Assembly (NCBI RefSeq): GCF_038595065.1
Contig: NZ_CP152003.1
Coordinates: 166,001-230,000, forward strand
Source: Sutcliffiella sp. FSL R7-0096
GTDB lineage: Bacteria; Bacillota; Bacilli; Bacillales; Bacillaceae_I
Direction: 5' to 3'
Length of the DNA stretch: 64,000 bases
The position numbers and the translations under genes were made by a program. Positions 16,237 to 25,061 of this stretch are shown in pieces. The notes beneath the pieces are model-generated. The model ran no database searches. It saw only the letters and a list, made by a program, of their open reading frames with translations, and had not been told where the DNA came from. The number at the start of each line of letters is the position of its first letter. Positions within the stretch are counted from its first letter, which is position 1.

Positions 16237-16980
16237 ATGAGCCTAGAGCTTATGCTAAAAACACAAGAAGGCCTAGACAACCGCATTATTGCTGAGAAAG
16301 GCATCGTATGGACAGAGGAGGAGCGATTTTGCAACACTTTAGTAGCTTTGGATGTTGAACTGAGTGAATTTGCCAATGAGGGTCGGTGGTTTAAGGTATG
16401 GAGCGATCAACAAACTCCAAAAGTTGAACAAGAATATTGCGATTATTGTGGTGAAAATACTGATTATACAAGACCAAGCCCGTTCATGGGGAGCCAAGGG
16501 TCAATGTGTAAACATTGTTGGAACATGACTAAAGAGGAATATGCTGCAGCTAATGGTGAGCATATTCCTGAATTTGAAAATTATCCAAATTTTAAGAAAA
16601 AGACACCGATTGCTCTCTTGGAAGAATACGTGGATGGAGTCCATTTCTTCCTATCCATAGCCAACCAAAAAGGGTGGGGGGAGCTGCTTTACTTTTCAGA
16701 AGAGGCGATTGAAGATCTTCGGGAAGAAGGTTTTGATGGCGGATTAAATGGAGCGTATCTGGAGTTAAAACGATGGCTTGGGGTCCTTGGAGTCGAAAAG
16801 GACGAAGAAAATTACATTAAGGTACTCGGATTGAGCAAACATCAATTCAGTTTTAAGAATGCCTGGTTCATTTTGATTGCTATTGGGATGGTGGAATATA
16901 ACTTCACTTTCGAACAAATTGCCGAAGCTTACTTTGCAAAGAACAAAATCAATCATGAGCGTCAGACACATGGATATTAA
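16237..16980 (+). CDS. Dimeric dUTPase with zinc-ribbon insertion
   Basis: A 247-residue all-alpha NTP pyrophosphatase of the dUTPase_2 type. The two metal-binding helix motifs are visible: VALDVELSEFANEGRWFKVW (about 37-56) and ALLEEYVDGVHFFLSIA (about 126-142). Between them is an extra stretch of about 60 residues with CDYC and CKHC, a probable zinc ribbon not present in standard members such as the Campylobacter or phage enzymes I know. It hydrolyses dUTP (and possibly dUDP) to keep uracil out of phage DNA. Confidence 0.85.
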   Translation: MSLELMLKTQEGLDNRIIAEKGIVWTEEERFCNTLVALDVELSEFANEGRWFKVWSDQQTPKVEQEYCDYCGENTDYTRPSPFMGSQGSMCKHCWNMTKEEYAAANGEHIPEFENYPNFKKKTPIALLEEYVDGVHFFLSIANQKGWGELLYFSEEAIEDLREEGFDGGLNGAYLELKRWLGVLGVEKDEENYIKVLGLSKHQFSFKNAWFILIAIGMVEYNFTFEQIAEAYFAKNKINHERQTHGY

Positions 16981-17086
16981 AGTGATCAAGGAGAAAAAGG
17001 GTGTACCTACAGTCATTGAATGGAAGGGGCAAAGGTACCAGTTGCAACATCCTTCACAGGCAAAGCGGGGAGGTGAAAAGAAATAG
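16955..17086 (+). CDS. Small basic protein (43 aa)
   Basis: A 43-residue basic frame overlapping the end of the dUTPase gene by 26 nt. ATG 16955 or ATG 16970 could be the start; neither has a strong ribosome site, so this is a weaker call. No family is recognised. Confidence 0.45.
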   Translation: MSVRHMDIKVIKEKKGVPTVIEWKGQRYQLQHPSQAKRGGEKK

Positions 17087-17125
17087 AGTTCATTCGACCG
17101 ATACTTGAAAAAGGGGGAGTTGAGG

Positions 17126-17332
17126 ATGGGCAAAAACTGTTTAGTGAAAGTCAAAAAGGGTGAATGGGAAAAAGCTGAATTTATTGGAGTTTTCCAATTT
17201 TCGAATGTAATTGATGCTTCACCGTTAGTCGGTGGTCATCCTGGAGGTGTGATTGCTTTTCCTGTGGTTGTAGTGAAGATGAATGGAGAAATAAAAGAAG
17301 TTAGACCACCTAGCGTAAAATTTTATGAATAG
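17126..17332 (+). CDS. Phage protein of unknown function (68 aa)
   Basis: A 68-residue protein. ATG 17126 has AAAGGGGGAG at the right spacing, which decides against TTG 17105. It is beta-rich, with a small SH3-like pattern (FIGVFQFSN, IAFPVVVVKMNGEIKEV). No family is recognised. Confidence 0.7.
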   Translation: MGKNCLVKVKKGEWEKAEFIGVFQFSNVIDASPLVGGHPGGVIAFPVVVVKMNGEIKEVRPPSVKFYE

Positions 17333-17385
17333 TACGACCAGGTATTTTTGACCCAAACTATTCGATAAAACAAGGAGGAAAAACA

Positions 17386-17691
17386 GTGAGTAAATTTTAT
17401 TTTGAGTTTATTGAACATGATTATTATGGCTTAGTTACGGTAAGTGTAGATAAGTACGATCTTAATGTAAATCCTTATAAGAAAGCTTCAAAGATATACT
17501 TTGAAAACGTTGGTGGAGAGAGCTTAGAACAAGTGTTAGAAGAGGCTCAACCCATCTTAGTGACAAAAGAGTTAGCTTTTATGAAGTTTATGAAAGCACC
17601 TAATACCCTAGACAATAAAGTTAGTGAATTAATTGCTGAATTTGAAAACAGTGAAGATGTTTGTTTGTTGGTAGATGGGTCATTAATCTAG
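17386..17691 (+). CDS. Phage protein of unknown function (101 aa)
   Basis: A 101-residue acidic protein from GTG 17386, preceded by CAAGGAGGAAAAAC. There are beta strands at the start (FYFEFIEHDYYGLVTVSV) and helices after. No family is recognised. Confidence 0.68.
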   Translation: MSKFYFEFIEHDYYGLVTVSVDKYDLNVNPYKKASKIYFENVGGESLEQVLEEAQPILVTKELAFMKFMKAPNTLDNKVSELIAEFENSEDVCLLVDGSLI

Positions 17692-17719
17692 GCGCAGTCC
17701 GAAGAAATTAGACGTTAGT

Positions 17720-17733
17720 TAGAACCGGTTCTA
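17720..17733. promoter_or_regulatory. 14-bp perfect palindrome
   Basis: TAGAACCGGTTCTA is a perfect palindrome 20 bp upstream of the zinc-protein gene at 17752. It is a plausible regulator site. It is not a LexA box because the spacer is too short. Confidence 0.4.
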
Positions 17734-17751
17734 TTAGAAAGGGGAGGGATA

Positions 17752-18108
17752 ATGAAAGGATATGAGACGGCTTTATATTCAATGGTAGAGAAAGCTAAAA
17801 AGTATGATGAACTGGCAAAGTTGCAATTAAGTGAGTTTTTACATTGTTCTTTCTGTGGACAACATCAGGACCAGGTAAATAGATTAATCGCGGGACCTAA
17901 CGTCTATATCTGTAATGAATGTGTATCGTTATGTACCGAAATCCTCGATGAAGGAGAAGAAGATATGAGATGTCAATATCATGGATGTAAAGAACAAGCT
18001 ACACATTTTGCAACAGGACATCAAGGGATCGAGGACAACGAAGCAGTTTTTAAAATGTGTGAACATCATGCCCTTGAGGTTGATTGTAATGCTGATAAGA
18101 TTGATTGA
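17752..18108 (+). CDS. Stand-alone ClpX-type zinc-finger protein
   Basis: A 118-residue protein. Residues about 32-66 form a C4 zinc finger of the ClpX N-terminal type ([28 protein letters not shown]). A second Cys/His-rich part (CQYHGC, MCEHH) follows. There is no ATPase domain. In ClpX this finger binds substrates and adaptors, so a free copy could modulate ClpXP. That is inference, and the finger may simply have been reused. AAAGGGGAGGG precedes the ATG. Confidence 0.82.
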   Translation: MKGYETALYSMVEKAKKYDELAKLQLSEFLHCSFCGQHQDQVNRLIAGPNVYICNECVSLCTEILDEGEEDMRCQYHGCKEQATHFATGHQGIEDNEAVFKMCEHHALEVDCNADKID

Positions 18109-18141
18109 CCGAAACCACGACACGGAGAAAGGGAAAATAAT

Positions 18142-18342
18142 GTGCAAATAGAAATAAATACATCTTCATTATTTGATTTATGTCATTATTGCTTTGGTAG
18201 TGGAGAACTTAAAGCTATGCAAAGGGCCATGACACTAAATGGTAGTACAGTAAGGGTGCAAGATACGACGGTGAAATGTCAGAACTGCAACGGAACAGGC
18301 CAAAAGAGCAGCCGGAAAAATGTTAATGGTAGAAAAAATTAA
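18142..18342 (+). CDS. DnaJ-type zinc-motif protein (66 aa)
   Basis: A 66-residue protein with two CxxCxGxG-like motifs (CHYCFGSGE and CQNCNGTGQ) like half a DnaJ zinc domain, and a basic tail. GTG 18142 is the start; the ATG one base earlier is out of frame. Such small zinc proteins are common in phage early regions and their role is unknown. Confidence 0.72.
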   Translation: MQIEINTSSLFDLCHYCFGSGELKAMQRAMTLNGSTVRVQDTTVKCQNCNGTGQKSSRKNVNGRKN

Positions 18343-18351
18343 AATTCCTCC

Positions 18352-18380
18352 TGTTGAATACGAACGTAGGTTCGTATAAT
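18352..18380 (+). promoter_or_regulatory. SOS promoter with LexA/DinR box
   Basis: CGAACGTAGGTTCG (18361-18374) is a full GAAC-N4-GTTC DinR/LexA box. It lies exactly between a weak -35 (TGTTGA, 18352-18357) and -10 TATAAT (18375-18380). The YolD gene 33 bp downstream should therefore be repressed by host LexA and induced by DNA damage. Confidence 0.85.
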
Positions 18381-18412
18381 ATAGAAAAAAAGACCTATCA
18401 GGAGGAAATACC

Positions 18413-18739
18413 ATGATAAGAGATCGCGGAAACATCAAATGGACTTCATTAATGCTCCCAGAACATGTAAAGATGGTAAGACAACATTACCTTGAAGAAG
18501 ATTATCAGAGTAAACCAGAAATAGACGAACAGCAGCAGGAGCTACTAAACGAGAAGATAAATGAAGCCCTCGAGTTCGGTAGTGAAGTAGAAATCAAGTT
18601 TTTCGAGGATCATAAGATTAAATTGTTGATTGGTACAATCCATTATGTGAACGTGATGGAAAAAAAGCTCCATGTACTAAATCAGAGAGAGCAAACAAGA
18701 TACATCAAGCTCGAAAATGTATTAGACATACAAAACTAA
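18413..18739 (+). CDS. YolD-like protein, SOS-controlled
   Basis: A 108-residue YolD-family protein (MIRDRGNIKWTSLMLPEHV at the N-terminus, then a small beta domain). YolD proteins are usually encoded next to the Y-family polymerase UvrX in SOS operons; no polymerase gene follows here. The LexA box in its promoter and AGGAGGAAATACC define expression. A terminator closes this single-gene unit. Confidence 0.85.
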   Translation: MIRDRGNIKWTSLMLPEHVKMVRQHYLEEDYQSKPEIDEQQQELLNEKINEALEFGSEVEIKFFEDHKIKLLIGTIHYVNVMEKKLHVLNQREQTRYIKLENVLDIQN

Positions 18740-18764
18740 ATAGATAGCCTAACCAAGAACTGGA

Positions 18765-18808
18765 GGGCACTAGACAGGCGCATGAGCGCTTTGTTTGGTG
18801 TCCTTTTT
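18765..18808 (+). terminator. Terminator after the YolD gene
   Basis: A long imperfect hairpin (GGGCACTAGACAGGCGC paired with GCGCTTTGTTTGGTGTCC, loop ATGA) followed by TTTTT. Confidence 0.7.
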
Positions 18809-18887
18809 ATCTTGTCGAAAACATACTCATTCTTTGCAACTTTTTTACCCAAAAATAAACTATTTGGCAACCAAAGGGGATAGACGG

Positions 18888-19076
18888 ATGAATAGGAGCC
18901 TGTCAGAGCAATTAATAGCTTGGAAAAAGCTACATCCAACTGAAACACAAACAAAACCCAAAAAGAAAAAAGAGAAGAAACCTGAGAAGTTCACTGAACA
19001 GGATTTAAGAGAGCTCATGGGGACAAACGGGCCAAGATATGTACGCAAAAAGGGTGGAGCATTTATACAAAGATAA
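18888..19076 (+). CDS. Small lysine-rich phage protein (62 aa)
   Basis: A 62-residue protein from ATG 18888 (CAAAGGGGATAGACGG upstream). A Lys-rich middle (KPKKKKEKKPEK) is followed by a conserved-looking end (LRELMGTNGPRYVRKKGGAF). Similar small genes sit before the late regulator in many Bacillus prophages. Function unknown. Confidence 0.7.
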   Translation: MNRSLSEQLIAWKKLHPTETQTKPKKKKEKKPEKFTEQDLRELMGTNGPRYVRKKGGAFIQR

Positions 19077-19089
19077 GGGGGCAATTACT

Positions 19090-19542
19090 ATGAATAAAAA
19101 AGAAATCGAGAATATTTTAAAAGACTATCACTGGATGATGAATTCCATTAAGATTTTAAAGAGCTCCATGAATGATGCGGGAGAAGGATTGACTGCACAA
19201 TATGGTGATGAAGCAGGGATGCCAAAGGCACAAGGCATTACTGGAGATCCTATATACAGAGAAGTTGTAAGAAGAGAAAAAAGATATTCAGTAATTGAAA
19301 AATATAAGGCAAAGATATCCGTCATCCAGGATAGGTTGCATTTAATTATTGATGATCGTGAGCTTGAGGTATTACATTGGTTGCTCGAGGGGAAGAGTTA
19401 TCGGTGGATTGCTTTGCACATGGGATTATCCCATTCACATATTAGAAGAATTAGAGAGAGTATCGTTAATCGACTATGTGATACAAATGTTCCAAATGTT
19501 CCAAACGATACAAAGTTGATGAAACAGAAATCTGCTTGCTAA
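19090..19542 (+). CDS. Sigma-like late-gene regulator
   Basis: A 150-residue protein. The C-terminal half carries a sigma-70 region 4-like helix-turn-helix (LEVLHWLLEGKSYRWIALHM, then LSHSHIRRIRESI). The N-terminal half is helical. Proteins of this plan (ArpU/RinA-like) stand just before the terminase genes and switch on late transcription. ATG 19090 has AAGGGGGCAA upstream. Confidence 0.82.
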   Translation: MNKKEIENILKDYHWMMNSIKILKSSMNDAGEGLTAQYGDEAGMPKAQGITGDPIYREVVRREKRYSVIEKYKAKISVIQDRLHLIIDDRELEVLHWLLEGKSYRWIALHMGLSHSHIRRIRESIVNRLCDTNVPNVPNDTKLMKQKSAC

Positions 19543-19754
19543 AATGGAAGGCAGGACGGGGAGGCAGATTAATTATGGCCCTCCACAATTTAACGGGAAC
19601 GGACGTCACCTTCGGTGGCGTTTTTGTATTTTTAAAAAAATGGAGGTTGTCACCTATGCAGTAACGGAACCTCCAATCAGAAAGAAATGTTGGAAATAGG
19701 TTTAGAAGGAAATTATCTCCTTTTGTCGAATAGTCAAGAAAAAGGAGGATGGAT
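19543..19754. other. Region between late regulator and next gene
   Basis: About 210 bp. It holds a terminator at 19604-19628 (CGTCACC TTC GGTGGCG, T tract) and then an inverted repeat TGGAGGTT (19641-19648) / AACCTCCA (19668-19675). The late promoter or a packaging start site could lie here, but neither is identifiable by eye. Confidence 0.5.
19604..19628 (+). terminator. Rho-independent terminator
   Basis: Stem CGTCACC / GGTGGCG with a TTC loop and TTTTTGTATT tail, placed after the late regulator. Confidence 0.8.
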
Positions 19755-20195
19755 ATGGAATATTCAAAATTGGTGTTTTCGGTTTTAAGGGAAAATATGT
19801 ATGCAGATAGTTGGGTCAGTAGCAACAATCATAACGGGCTTTATACTTACACTCTCCGAGATAATATTTCAATATCTATAACTGAATTGCCCGAAAGAAA
19901 TGACAATAAGGTTTCAAATGAGTTTACTGAGCGTTTTATGAATAAAAATGCAAAATTTCATCATTATTCCTTAAATTACAACGGAGCAGTTGTTAAAACT
20001 GTTTTATTATTTTCAGTCGATGGAGGTAGGGCACTAATTCCATCACCGAAGTTGATAAATGAGAACTTTATTGAAGACGATGATATTGTAATAAGTGTAA
20101 TCATTGATAAATTAGTGTTTGATTCACGTTATGAAAATACAACACATTATCTAAAAAAAGCTAAATTGGTGTATCAAGAATCATTAGTTGACTAA
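19755..20195 (+). CDS. Protein of unknown function (146 aa)
   Basis: A 146-residue protein. ATG 19755 is preferred to ATG 19749 because AAAGGAGG would touch the earlier codon. The sequence is polar and mixed alpha/beta, with no signal peptide or known motif. Bounded by terminators on both sides, it appears to be a single-gene insert between the late regulator and the terminase genes, the kind of site where accessory genes sit. Confidence 0.7.
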   Translation: MEYSKLVFSVLRENMYADSWVSSNNHNGLYTYTLRDNISISITELPERNDNKVSNEFTERFMNKNAKFHHYSLNYNGAVVKTVLLFSVDGGRALIPSPKLINENFIEDDDIVISVIIDKLVFDSRYENTTHYLKKAKLVYQESLVD

Positions 20196-20204
20196 CAAAA
20201 GATC

Positions 20205-20228
20205 AGCATCCTAACGGGTGCTTTTTTC
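20205..20228 (+). terminator. Rho-independent terminator
   Basis: AGCATCC TAAC GGGTGCT followed by TTTTTTC, directly upstream of the terminase genes. Confidence 0.8.
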
Positions 20229-20275
20229 TATGTTCCAAAACAAACACAAATATCGGGGGTGGCAGGTGATGTAAG

Positions 20276-21082
20276 ATGGCGGAAAAATATGTGTTGGCCG
20301 AGAAGGATTATGTCAAGGGCATGAAATATAAGGACATTGCTGAAAAGTATGAGGTGTCGCTCAACACGGTTAAATCATGGAAGAAACGATATGGTTGGAA
20401 TCGAGAAAAGGGTGCACCCAAAGAAAAAGGTGTGCACACAAAAAAGAGGGGAGCACCCAAGGGGAATATCAATGCAAAAGGTAATCCCGGGGGAGCTGCA
20501 CCGAAAGGAAACTCCAACGCTGAAACCCACGGCTTTTTCTCAAAGTTCTTACCCGAGGAAACACTTGAGATAATAGACCTTATGAATGAACGTTCTCCAG
20601 TTGATTTAATTTGGGATCAGATCCAAATACAATATGCAGCAATCATTCGGGCCCAGAAGGTTATGTTTGTAACTGCCAAGGATGAAATGATCAAGCAACT
20701 TAAAAAGGCAAAATATGAATATCACCCGCGATCAAAAGAAGAAGGCGGGGGACTGGAGCAAGCAACCACCGAAGAAGAATACGAGTTTCAGTTTGCTTGG
20801 GACCGACAAGCCACATTCTTGAATGCTCAATCAAGGGCAATGAGTGAACTTCGCAGCTTAATCAAACAGTTTGATGAAATGGCTCATATCGATGATGAGC
20901 GTAGGTTAAAGTTGGAAGGCATGAGGTTAGGTATTGAGAAAACGAAAGCTGAAACAGATTTTGCTAAAATGCGTGCTTCTAAACTTCGTGGTGATAAGAA
21001 AAATACATCAATGTTTGATGCTCTTATTGAAGGTAGAAAGCAGTATGAAGAAATGAAGAAGGAAAGTGAAAGCGATGACTAA
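20276..21082 (+). CDS. Terminase small subunit (PBSX XtmA type)
   Basis: A 268-residue protein. An N-terminal helix-turn-helix ([21 protein letters not shown], about 16-36) for packaging-site recognition is followed by a Lys/Gly/Pro-rich linker and a long helical region (about 90-260) for oligomerisation. This is the PBSX/YqaS layout. It overlaps the large-subunit gene. Confidence 0.88.
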   Translation: MAEKYVLAEKDYVKGMKYKDIAEKYEVSLNTVKSWKKRYGWNREKGAPKEKGVHTKKRGAPKGNINAKGNPGGAAPKGNSNAETHGFFSKFLPEETLEIIDLMNERSPVDLIWDQIQIQYAAIIRAQKVMFVTAKDEMIKQLKKAKYEYHPRSKEEGGGLEQATTEEEYEFQFAWDRQATFLNAQSRAMSELRSLIKQFDEMAHIDDERRLKLEGMRLGIEKTKAETDFAKMRASKLRGDKKNTSMFDALIEGRKQYEEMKKESESDD

Positions 21083-22361
21083 AAACATTGTTTTCAGTCC
21101 TAAACAATTAGAAGTTATCTACCGGCCGTTTGACTTCACTTTTGATGTATTGGAAGGTACTCCAAGGAGTGGGAAGACTACTGCAGCTCATTTTCGATTA
21201 GCAGACTATTATTCGTGGAGTCGAGATACAAACCATCTACTGGTTGCTTATAACCAGGAACAAGCTTATCGCTTATTTATGGATGGTGATGGCACCGGCC
21301 TAATGCACATCTTTGATGGACTTTATGACTTGAAGCACGATGAACACGGCTCACACATGGAATTGCATACACCTAATGGAGTAAAAAAGATTTATTACAA
21401 AGGTGGAGGTAAAAGCAATAGTGTAGGCGCTATTACTGGTATGTCACTTGGTAGTGTGGCCTTTGGAGAGATTAATTTACTTCATATGGCTATGATCCAG
21501 GAATGCTTCAGGCGGACATTTGCAGCACAAGACCGGTACCATCTGGCTGACTTGAATCCTCCGGCCCCTCATCATCCGGTAATAAAAGAAGTTTTTGAAG
21601 TTCAAAATACAAGATGGACACATTGGACTATCCAAGATAACCCGATCATTACTGAAGAACGTAAAAAAGAAATATTCGATATTCTTTCAAAAAACCCTTA
21701 TCTACTCCAGCGTGACTGGTTTGGAAAGAGGGTTATTCCTGCTGGTGTTATTTATAGCATGTTTAGCATGAAAAATAACATCAAACCTCAACTAGAAGGT
21801 CAGAAGATTGAGCTTTACTTTTCAGCTGATGGAGGTCAGAGTGATGCGACAAGTTGTAGTTGTAACATAGTGACGAAGCACCGGGACAAAGGAAAAACTT
21901 ATTTCCGGCTTAATCGTGTGGCTCACTACTATCACAGTGGAAAAGACACTGGAGAAACAAAGGCCATGAGTGTGTATGCTCGTGAAATCAAAAAATTCAT
22001 CTTATGGTGTCAGGAAACATTCAATATGAGAAGGTCAGAAGTGTTCGTGGATCCAGCGTGTAAATCACTTCGGGAAGAATTGCACTTATTAGGTGTTGAT
22101 ACTTCTCCAGCGGATAACAACTCAAAAGATGTAAAAGGTTCGTCAGTAGGCATTGAAGTAGGAATTGAGCGCTTGCAATCATCAATGACAAACGAGCAGT
22201 TTGTTTTGATTGAGACAAATGAATATGATCACTACAATTTTTTGAAAGAGATTGGAATGTATACGAGGGATAAAGACGGCAAGCCCGTCGATGACTTTAA
22301 CCATAGCATGGATGAATGCAGATACAGCAATAATTACTTTTACAAGAAATTTGTCCTTTAG
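21075..22361 (+). CDS. Terminase large subunit
   Basis: A 428-residue packaging motor. Walker A is TPRSGKTT (about 29-36) and the Walker B-like strand is [11 protein letters not shown] (about 130-140). The C-terminal nuclease domain has [12 protein letters not shown] and later [12 protein letters not shown] and [11 protein letters not shown] acidic residues. It is of the PBSX XtmB type. ATG 21075 is chosen over GTG 21066. It works with the small subunit and portal to fill heads. Confidence 0.9.
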   Translation: MTKNIVFSPKQLEVIYRPFDFTFDVLEGTPRSGKTTAAHFRLADYYSWSRDTNHLLVAYNQEQAYRLFMDGDGTGLMHIFDGLYDLKHDEHGSHMELHTPNGVKKIYYKGGGKSNSVGAITGMSLGSVAFGEINLLHMAMIQECFRRTFAAQDRYHLADLNPPAPHHPVIKEVFEVQNTRWTHWTIQDNPIITEERKKEIFDILSKNPYLLQRDWFGKRVIPAGVIYSMFSMKNNIKPQLEGQKIELYFSADGGQSDATSCSCNIVTKHRDKGKTYFRLNRVAHYYHSGKDTGETKAMSVYAREIKKFILWCQETFNMRRSEVFVDPACKSLREELHLLGVDTSPADNNSKDVKGSSVGIEVGIERLQSSMTNEQFVLIETNEYDHYNFLKEIGMYTRDKDGKPVDDFNHSMDECRYSNNYFYKKFVL

Positions 22362-22378
22362 AATGGCGGTGATACACA

Positions 22379-23875
22379 ATGTTTAAATCACTCATAGGGA
22401 AAGTAAAGGAGGTGCTGCAGAAAATGGGACTAATCAAGAGTATCCGGTCCATATCAGATGTGAAAAGCATTACGATTGATGACCAATATTACAAACATAT
22501 CGACCAATGGAAAGCTCTGTACCAGGGCTATTTTAGCGAATGGCATGATATAAAGTATCAAACTATCAACGGCCAGAAGAAACGCCGTATGGCTACGCTG
22601 AACATGCCTAAAGTATTATCACAGGAAATGGCTACATTGATCTTTAATGAACGATGTGAAATAAATATTTCAGAAAAAAACCTCTCGGAAAATATTAAAG
22701 AGGTTTTTAAAGGAAACAAGTTCGTTAAGAGATTTCAAGATTACCTGGAATTCCAGTTTGCTCTTGGTGGGATGGTTATCAAGCCTTATGTATCTGACGG
22801 GAAAATCAAGCTCTCCTTTGTTACTGCAGATTGTTTCATACCCATAGGGTGGGATAATCAAGGCATACATGAAGCTGTTTTCCCAAACGAGATACGGAAA
22901 GGTGATAAGAAATTCACTCATCTTGAATGGCACCTCTGGGAAGGCAGTGAGTATGTAATTAAGAACGAGCTATTTGTTGCTGAAAAAGGGGAAGCTGATC
23001 TAGGCAAAAAGGTGCCTTTAAATACTCTCTATGAAGATTTAGAAGAAGAAGTAAGAGTTCAAGATTTTAAGCGTGCATGTTTTGTTTACTTCAAGCCAAA
23101 CATCGCCAATCACATTGATATGTCCAGTCCTTTAGGTGTTTCTATTTTCTCTAATGCCCTTGATACATTAAAAACCCTTGATATTGCTTTTGATAGTTAT
23201 CAGAGGGAGTTTAAGCTAGGAAAGAAGCGCATTTTGGTTCCTGCATCAGCTATAAAAGTTGTAGTTGATGAGAATGGGAATATGCAGCGGTATTTTGATG
23301 CAGATGATGAAGTGTATCAGGCTATGCAGCTGGGAGACATGGACGATTCCAAAATTTATGATAATAGCATCGAACTTAGAGTTGAGGAACATATTGCAGC
23401 TATCAACTCTTTATTAAATTTACTATCCATGCAAACTGGTTATAGTAGTGGGTCCTTTAGCTTTGATGGAAAGAGCGTTAAGACTGCCACTGAAGTCGTC
23501 TCTGAGAACAGTAAAACATTCCGCACAAAGCAATCACACGAAAATGTGATTGAGGAAGGAATTGCAGAACTTATTGATGCTATCGTACAACTGGCTGAAT
23601 TATACGAACTATTTGAAGGACCGAAAGACGGATGGGAAGTAACAGTTTGGTTTGATGACTCTGTAGCAGAGGATAAGGAAGCAGAAATCAATAAGCAAAT
23701 AAAAATGGTTGCTGGTGGTTTGCAAAGCAGGAAAAGAGCAATCATGAAGATTCATGGATTGACTGAGGAAGAAGCTTGGCAGATGCTAAAAGAGATTACC
23801 GCAGACAGATTGGAAATGGACCTATCAATCTTGGACGCTCAAGCAGAAAAGCAACTGTTTGGAGATGGAGAGTGA
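22379..23875 (+). CDS. Portal protein (A118-like)
   Basis: A 498-residue portal of the Listeria A118 minor-capsid-1 type: an N-terminal LIKSIRSISDV stretch, then YYKHIDQWKALYQGYFSEWH and the family segment SSGSFSFDGKSVKTATEVVS (about 360-379). It forms the dodecameric DNA gate at the head vertex. The gene is followed four bases later by the minor capsid gene. Confidence 0.9.
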   Translation: MFKSLIGKVKEVLQKMGLIKSIRSISDVKSITIDDQYYKHIDQWKALYQGYFSEWHDIKYQTINGQKKRRMATLNMPKVLSQEMATLIFNERCEINISEKNLSENIKEVFKGNKFVKRFQDYLEFQFALGGMVIKPYVSDGKIKLSFVTADCFIPIGWDNQGIHEAVFPNEIRKGDKKFTHLEWHLWEGSEYVIKNELFVAEKGEADLGKKVPLNTLYEDLEEEVRVQDFKRACFVYFKPNIANHIDMSSPLGVSIFSNALDTLKTLDIAFDSYQREFKLGKKRILVPASAIKVVVDENGNMQRYFDADDEVYQAMQLGDMDDSKIYDNSIELRVEEHIAAINSLLNLLSMQTGYSSGSFSFDGKSVKTATEVVSENSKTFRTKQSHENVIEEGIAELIDAIVQLAELYELFEGPKDGWEVTVWFDDSVAEDKEAEINKQIKMVAGGLQSRKRAIMKIHGLTEEEAWQMLKEITADRLEMDLSILDAQAEKQLFGDGE

Positions 23876-23879
23876 TTGA

Positions 23880-25049
23880 ATGCCCCGGCCAAAAATCACC
23901 CCACATCAACTAGACTTGTGGTCCAGTAATATGTCTGAACTTTACAACTCGCTTGAGGGTGAAATTATCCGGATTATTATCAGGCGCTTAAGTAAAGGTT
24001 CAAACGATATTACTAGCTGGCAAGCTCAAAAGCTATTGGAATTGCGATTGTTTAATAGTGAAGTAGCAAAGCTAATATCTAGTGTTACTAGTGTTGCGGA
24101 GTCGGAAGTTTCTCGAATGTTTGAAGAAGCCGGTAAAGGTATTATTGATAACATCGATAAATCTATGCCTTATTCCACCAAGCCGGTGCCAACGAATCTG
24201 GATGATGTAATGCGTGCTTACAGTAATCAAGCTTGGAAAGATATCGATAATTATGTCAATCAGTCTTTGATTACAACTCAGTATGGTATAGGTTCAGCCC
24301 AGGTCGCATATCAAAGTATATTAAATCAAACCTCTGCTTTATTTAATTCCGGAATAGAAAACTTTGAGCAGGCATTAGAAAGATCTATCACGGATTTAGT
24401 ACAAAGAGGTATTCGAACAACTTTAAAGGACAAAGGAGGAAATTCTTGGAGCCTTGAGGGGTACACACGTACAGTTTTAAAGTCTACGCTAAGTAACACC
24501 TATAACCAGCTTAGAACGGAGCGTATGGCTGAATATGGAGTTCATACCGTACTTGTAACAAGTCATGTTGGGGCACGTGAGGCTTGTTCACATATTCAGG
24601 GGAATGTGGTTGATTTAAGGCCTGTTTCTGAGTTGCCGGAAGGTAGTGAATTTAAATCAATTTATGATGAATCTTGGTCAGCTAAATATGGGGAAGCGGG
24701 TGGGCACCGAGGAGCAAACTGTAAACATCTGCACATACCGTTTATACCGGGAATAAATACAAACAATCAACCCCTGATTGACCCTGCATTAAACCAGAAA
24801 ATACTTAAAGCACGTGATACTCAGCGAAGAATTGAGCGTGAAATAGTGAAGTATAAGAAAAACCTCATGGTTGCCGAGGAACTAGGAAGTGAAAAGGCTA
24901 ATCATTGGAGAGAGATGGTTAGACGTAGGCAAGCAGCAATGAGGTTACATTTAAATACCAATGTTGAGTATTTAAGACGGAACTATAAGCGCGAGAAAGT
25001 ATATACTCCATTAGCTGCATTGCTTGAGGATTTTTCATATGAAGATTAG
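23880..25049 (+). CDS. Minor capsid protein 2 (A118-like head morphogenesis)
   Basis: A 389-residue protein of the phage_min_cap2 family. It starts MPRPKITPHQLDLWSSNMSE. The middle LKSTLSNTYNQLRTERMAEY, HVGAREACSHIQGNVVDL and HRGANCKHLHIPFIPG carry the Cys/His pattern of head-morphogenesis proteins. It is usually a few copies per head, entering with the portal. Confidence 0.88.
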   Translation: MPRPKITPHQLDLWSSNMSELYNSLEGEIIRIIIRRLSKGSNDITSWQAQKLLELRLFNSEVAKLISSVTSVAESEVSRMFEEAGKGIIDNIDKSMPYSTKPVPTNLDDVMRAYSNQAWKDIDNYVNQSLITTQYGIGSAQVAYQSILNQTSALFNSGIENFEQALERSITDLVQRGIRTTLKDKGGNSWSLEGYTRTVLKSTLSNTYNQLRTERMAEYGVHTVLVTSHVGAREACSHIQGNVVDLRPVSELPEGSEFKSIYDESWSAKYGEAGGHRGANCKHLHIPFIPGINTNNQPLIDPALNQKILKARDTQRRIEREIVKYKKNLMVAEELGSEKANHWREMVRRRQAAMRLHLNTNVEYLRRNYKREKVYTPLAALLEDFSYED

Positions 25050-25061
25050 GAGGAATAGGAG

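Noticed and set aside
18816-18840. 13-bp exact match (TACTCATTCTTTG) plus nearby similarity to 53088-53107
   Set aside because: A 13-mer match is expected many times by chance in 64 kb, and no common function or spacing to genes supports a shared element.
19641-19675. Inverted repeat TGGAGGTT / AACCTCCA considered as a cos site
   Set aside because: The arms are 19 nt apart and the A118-like portal and PBSX-like terminase suggest headful packaging; there is not enough evidence for a cohesive end.
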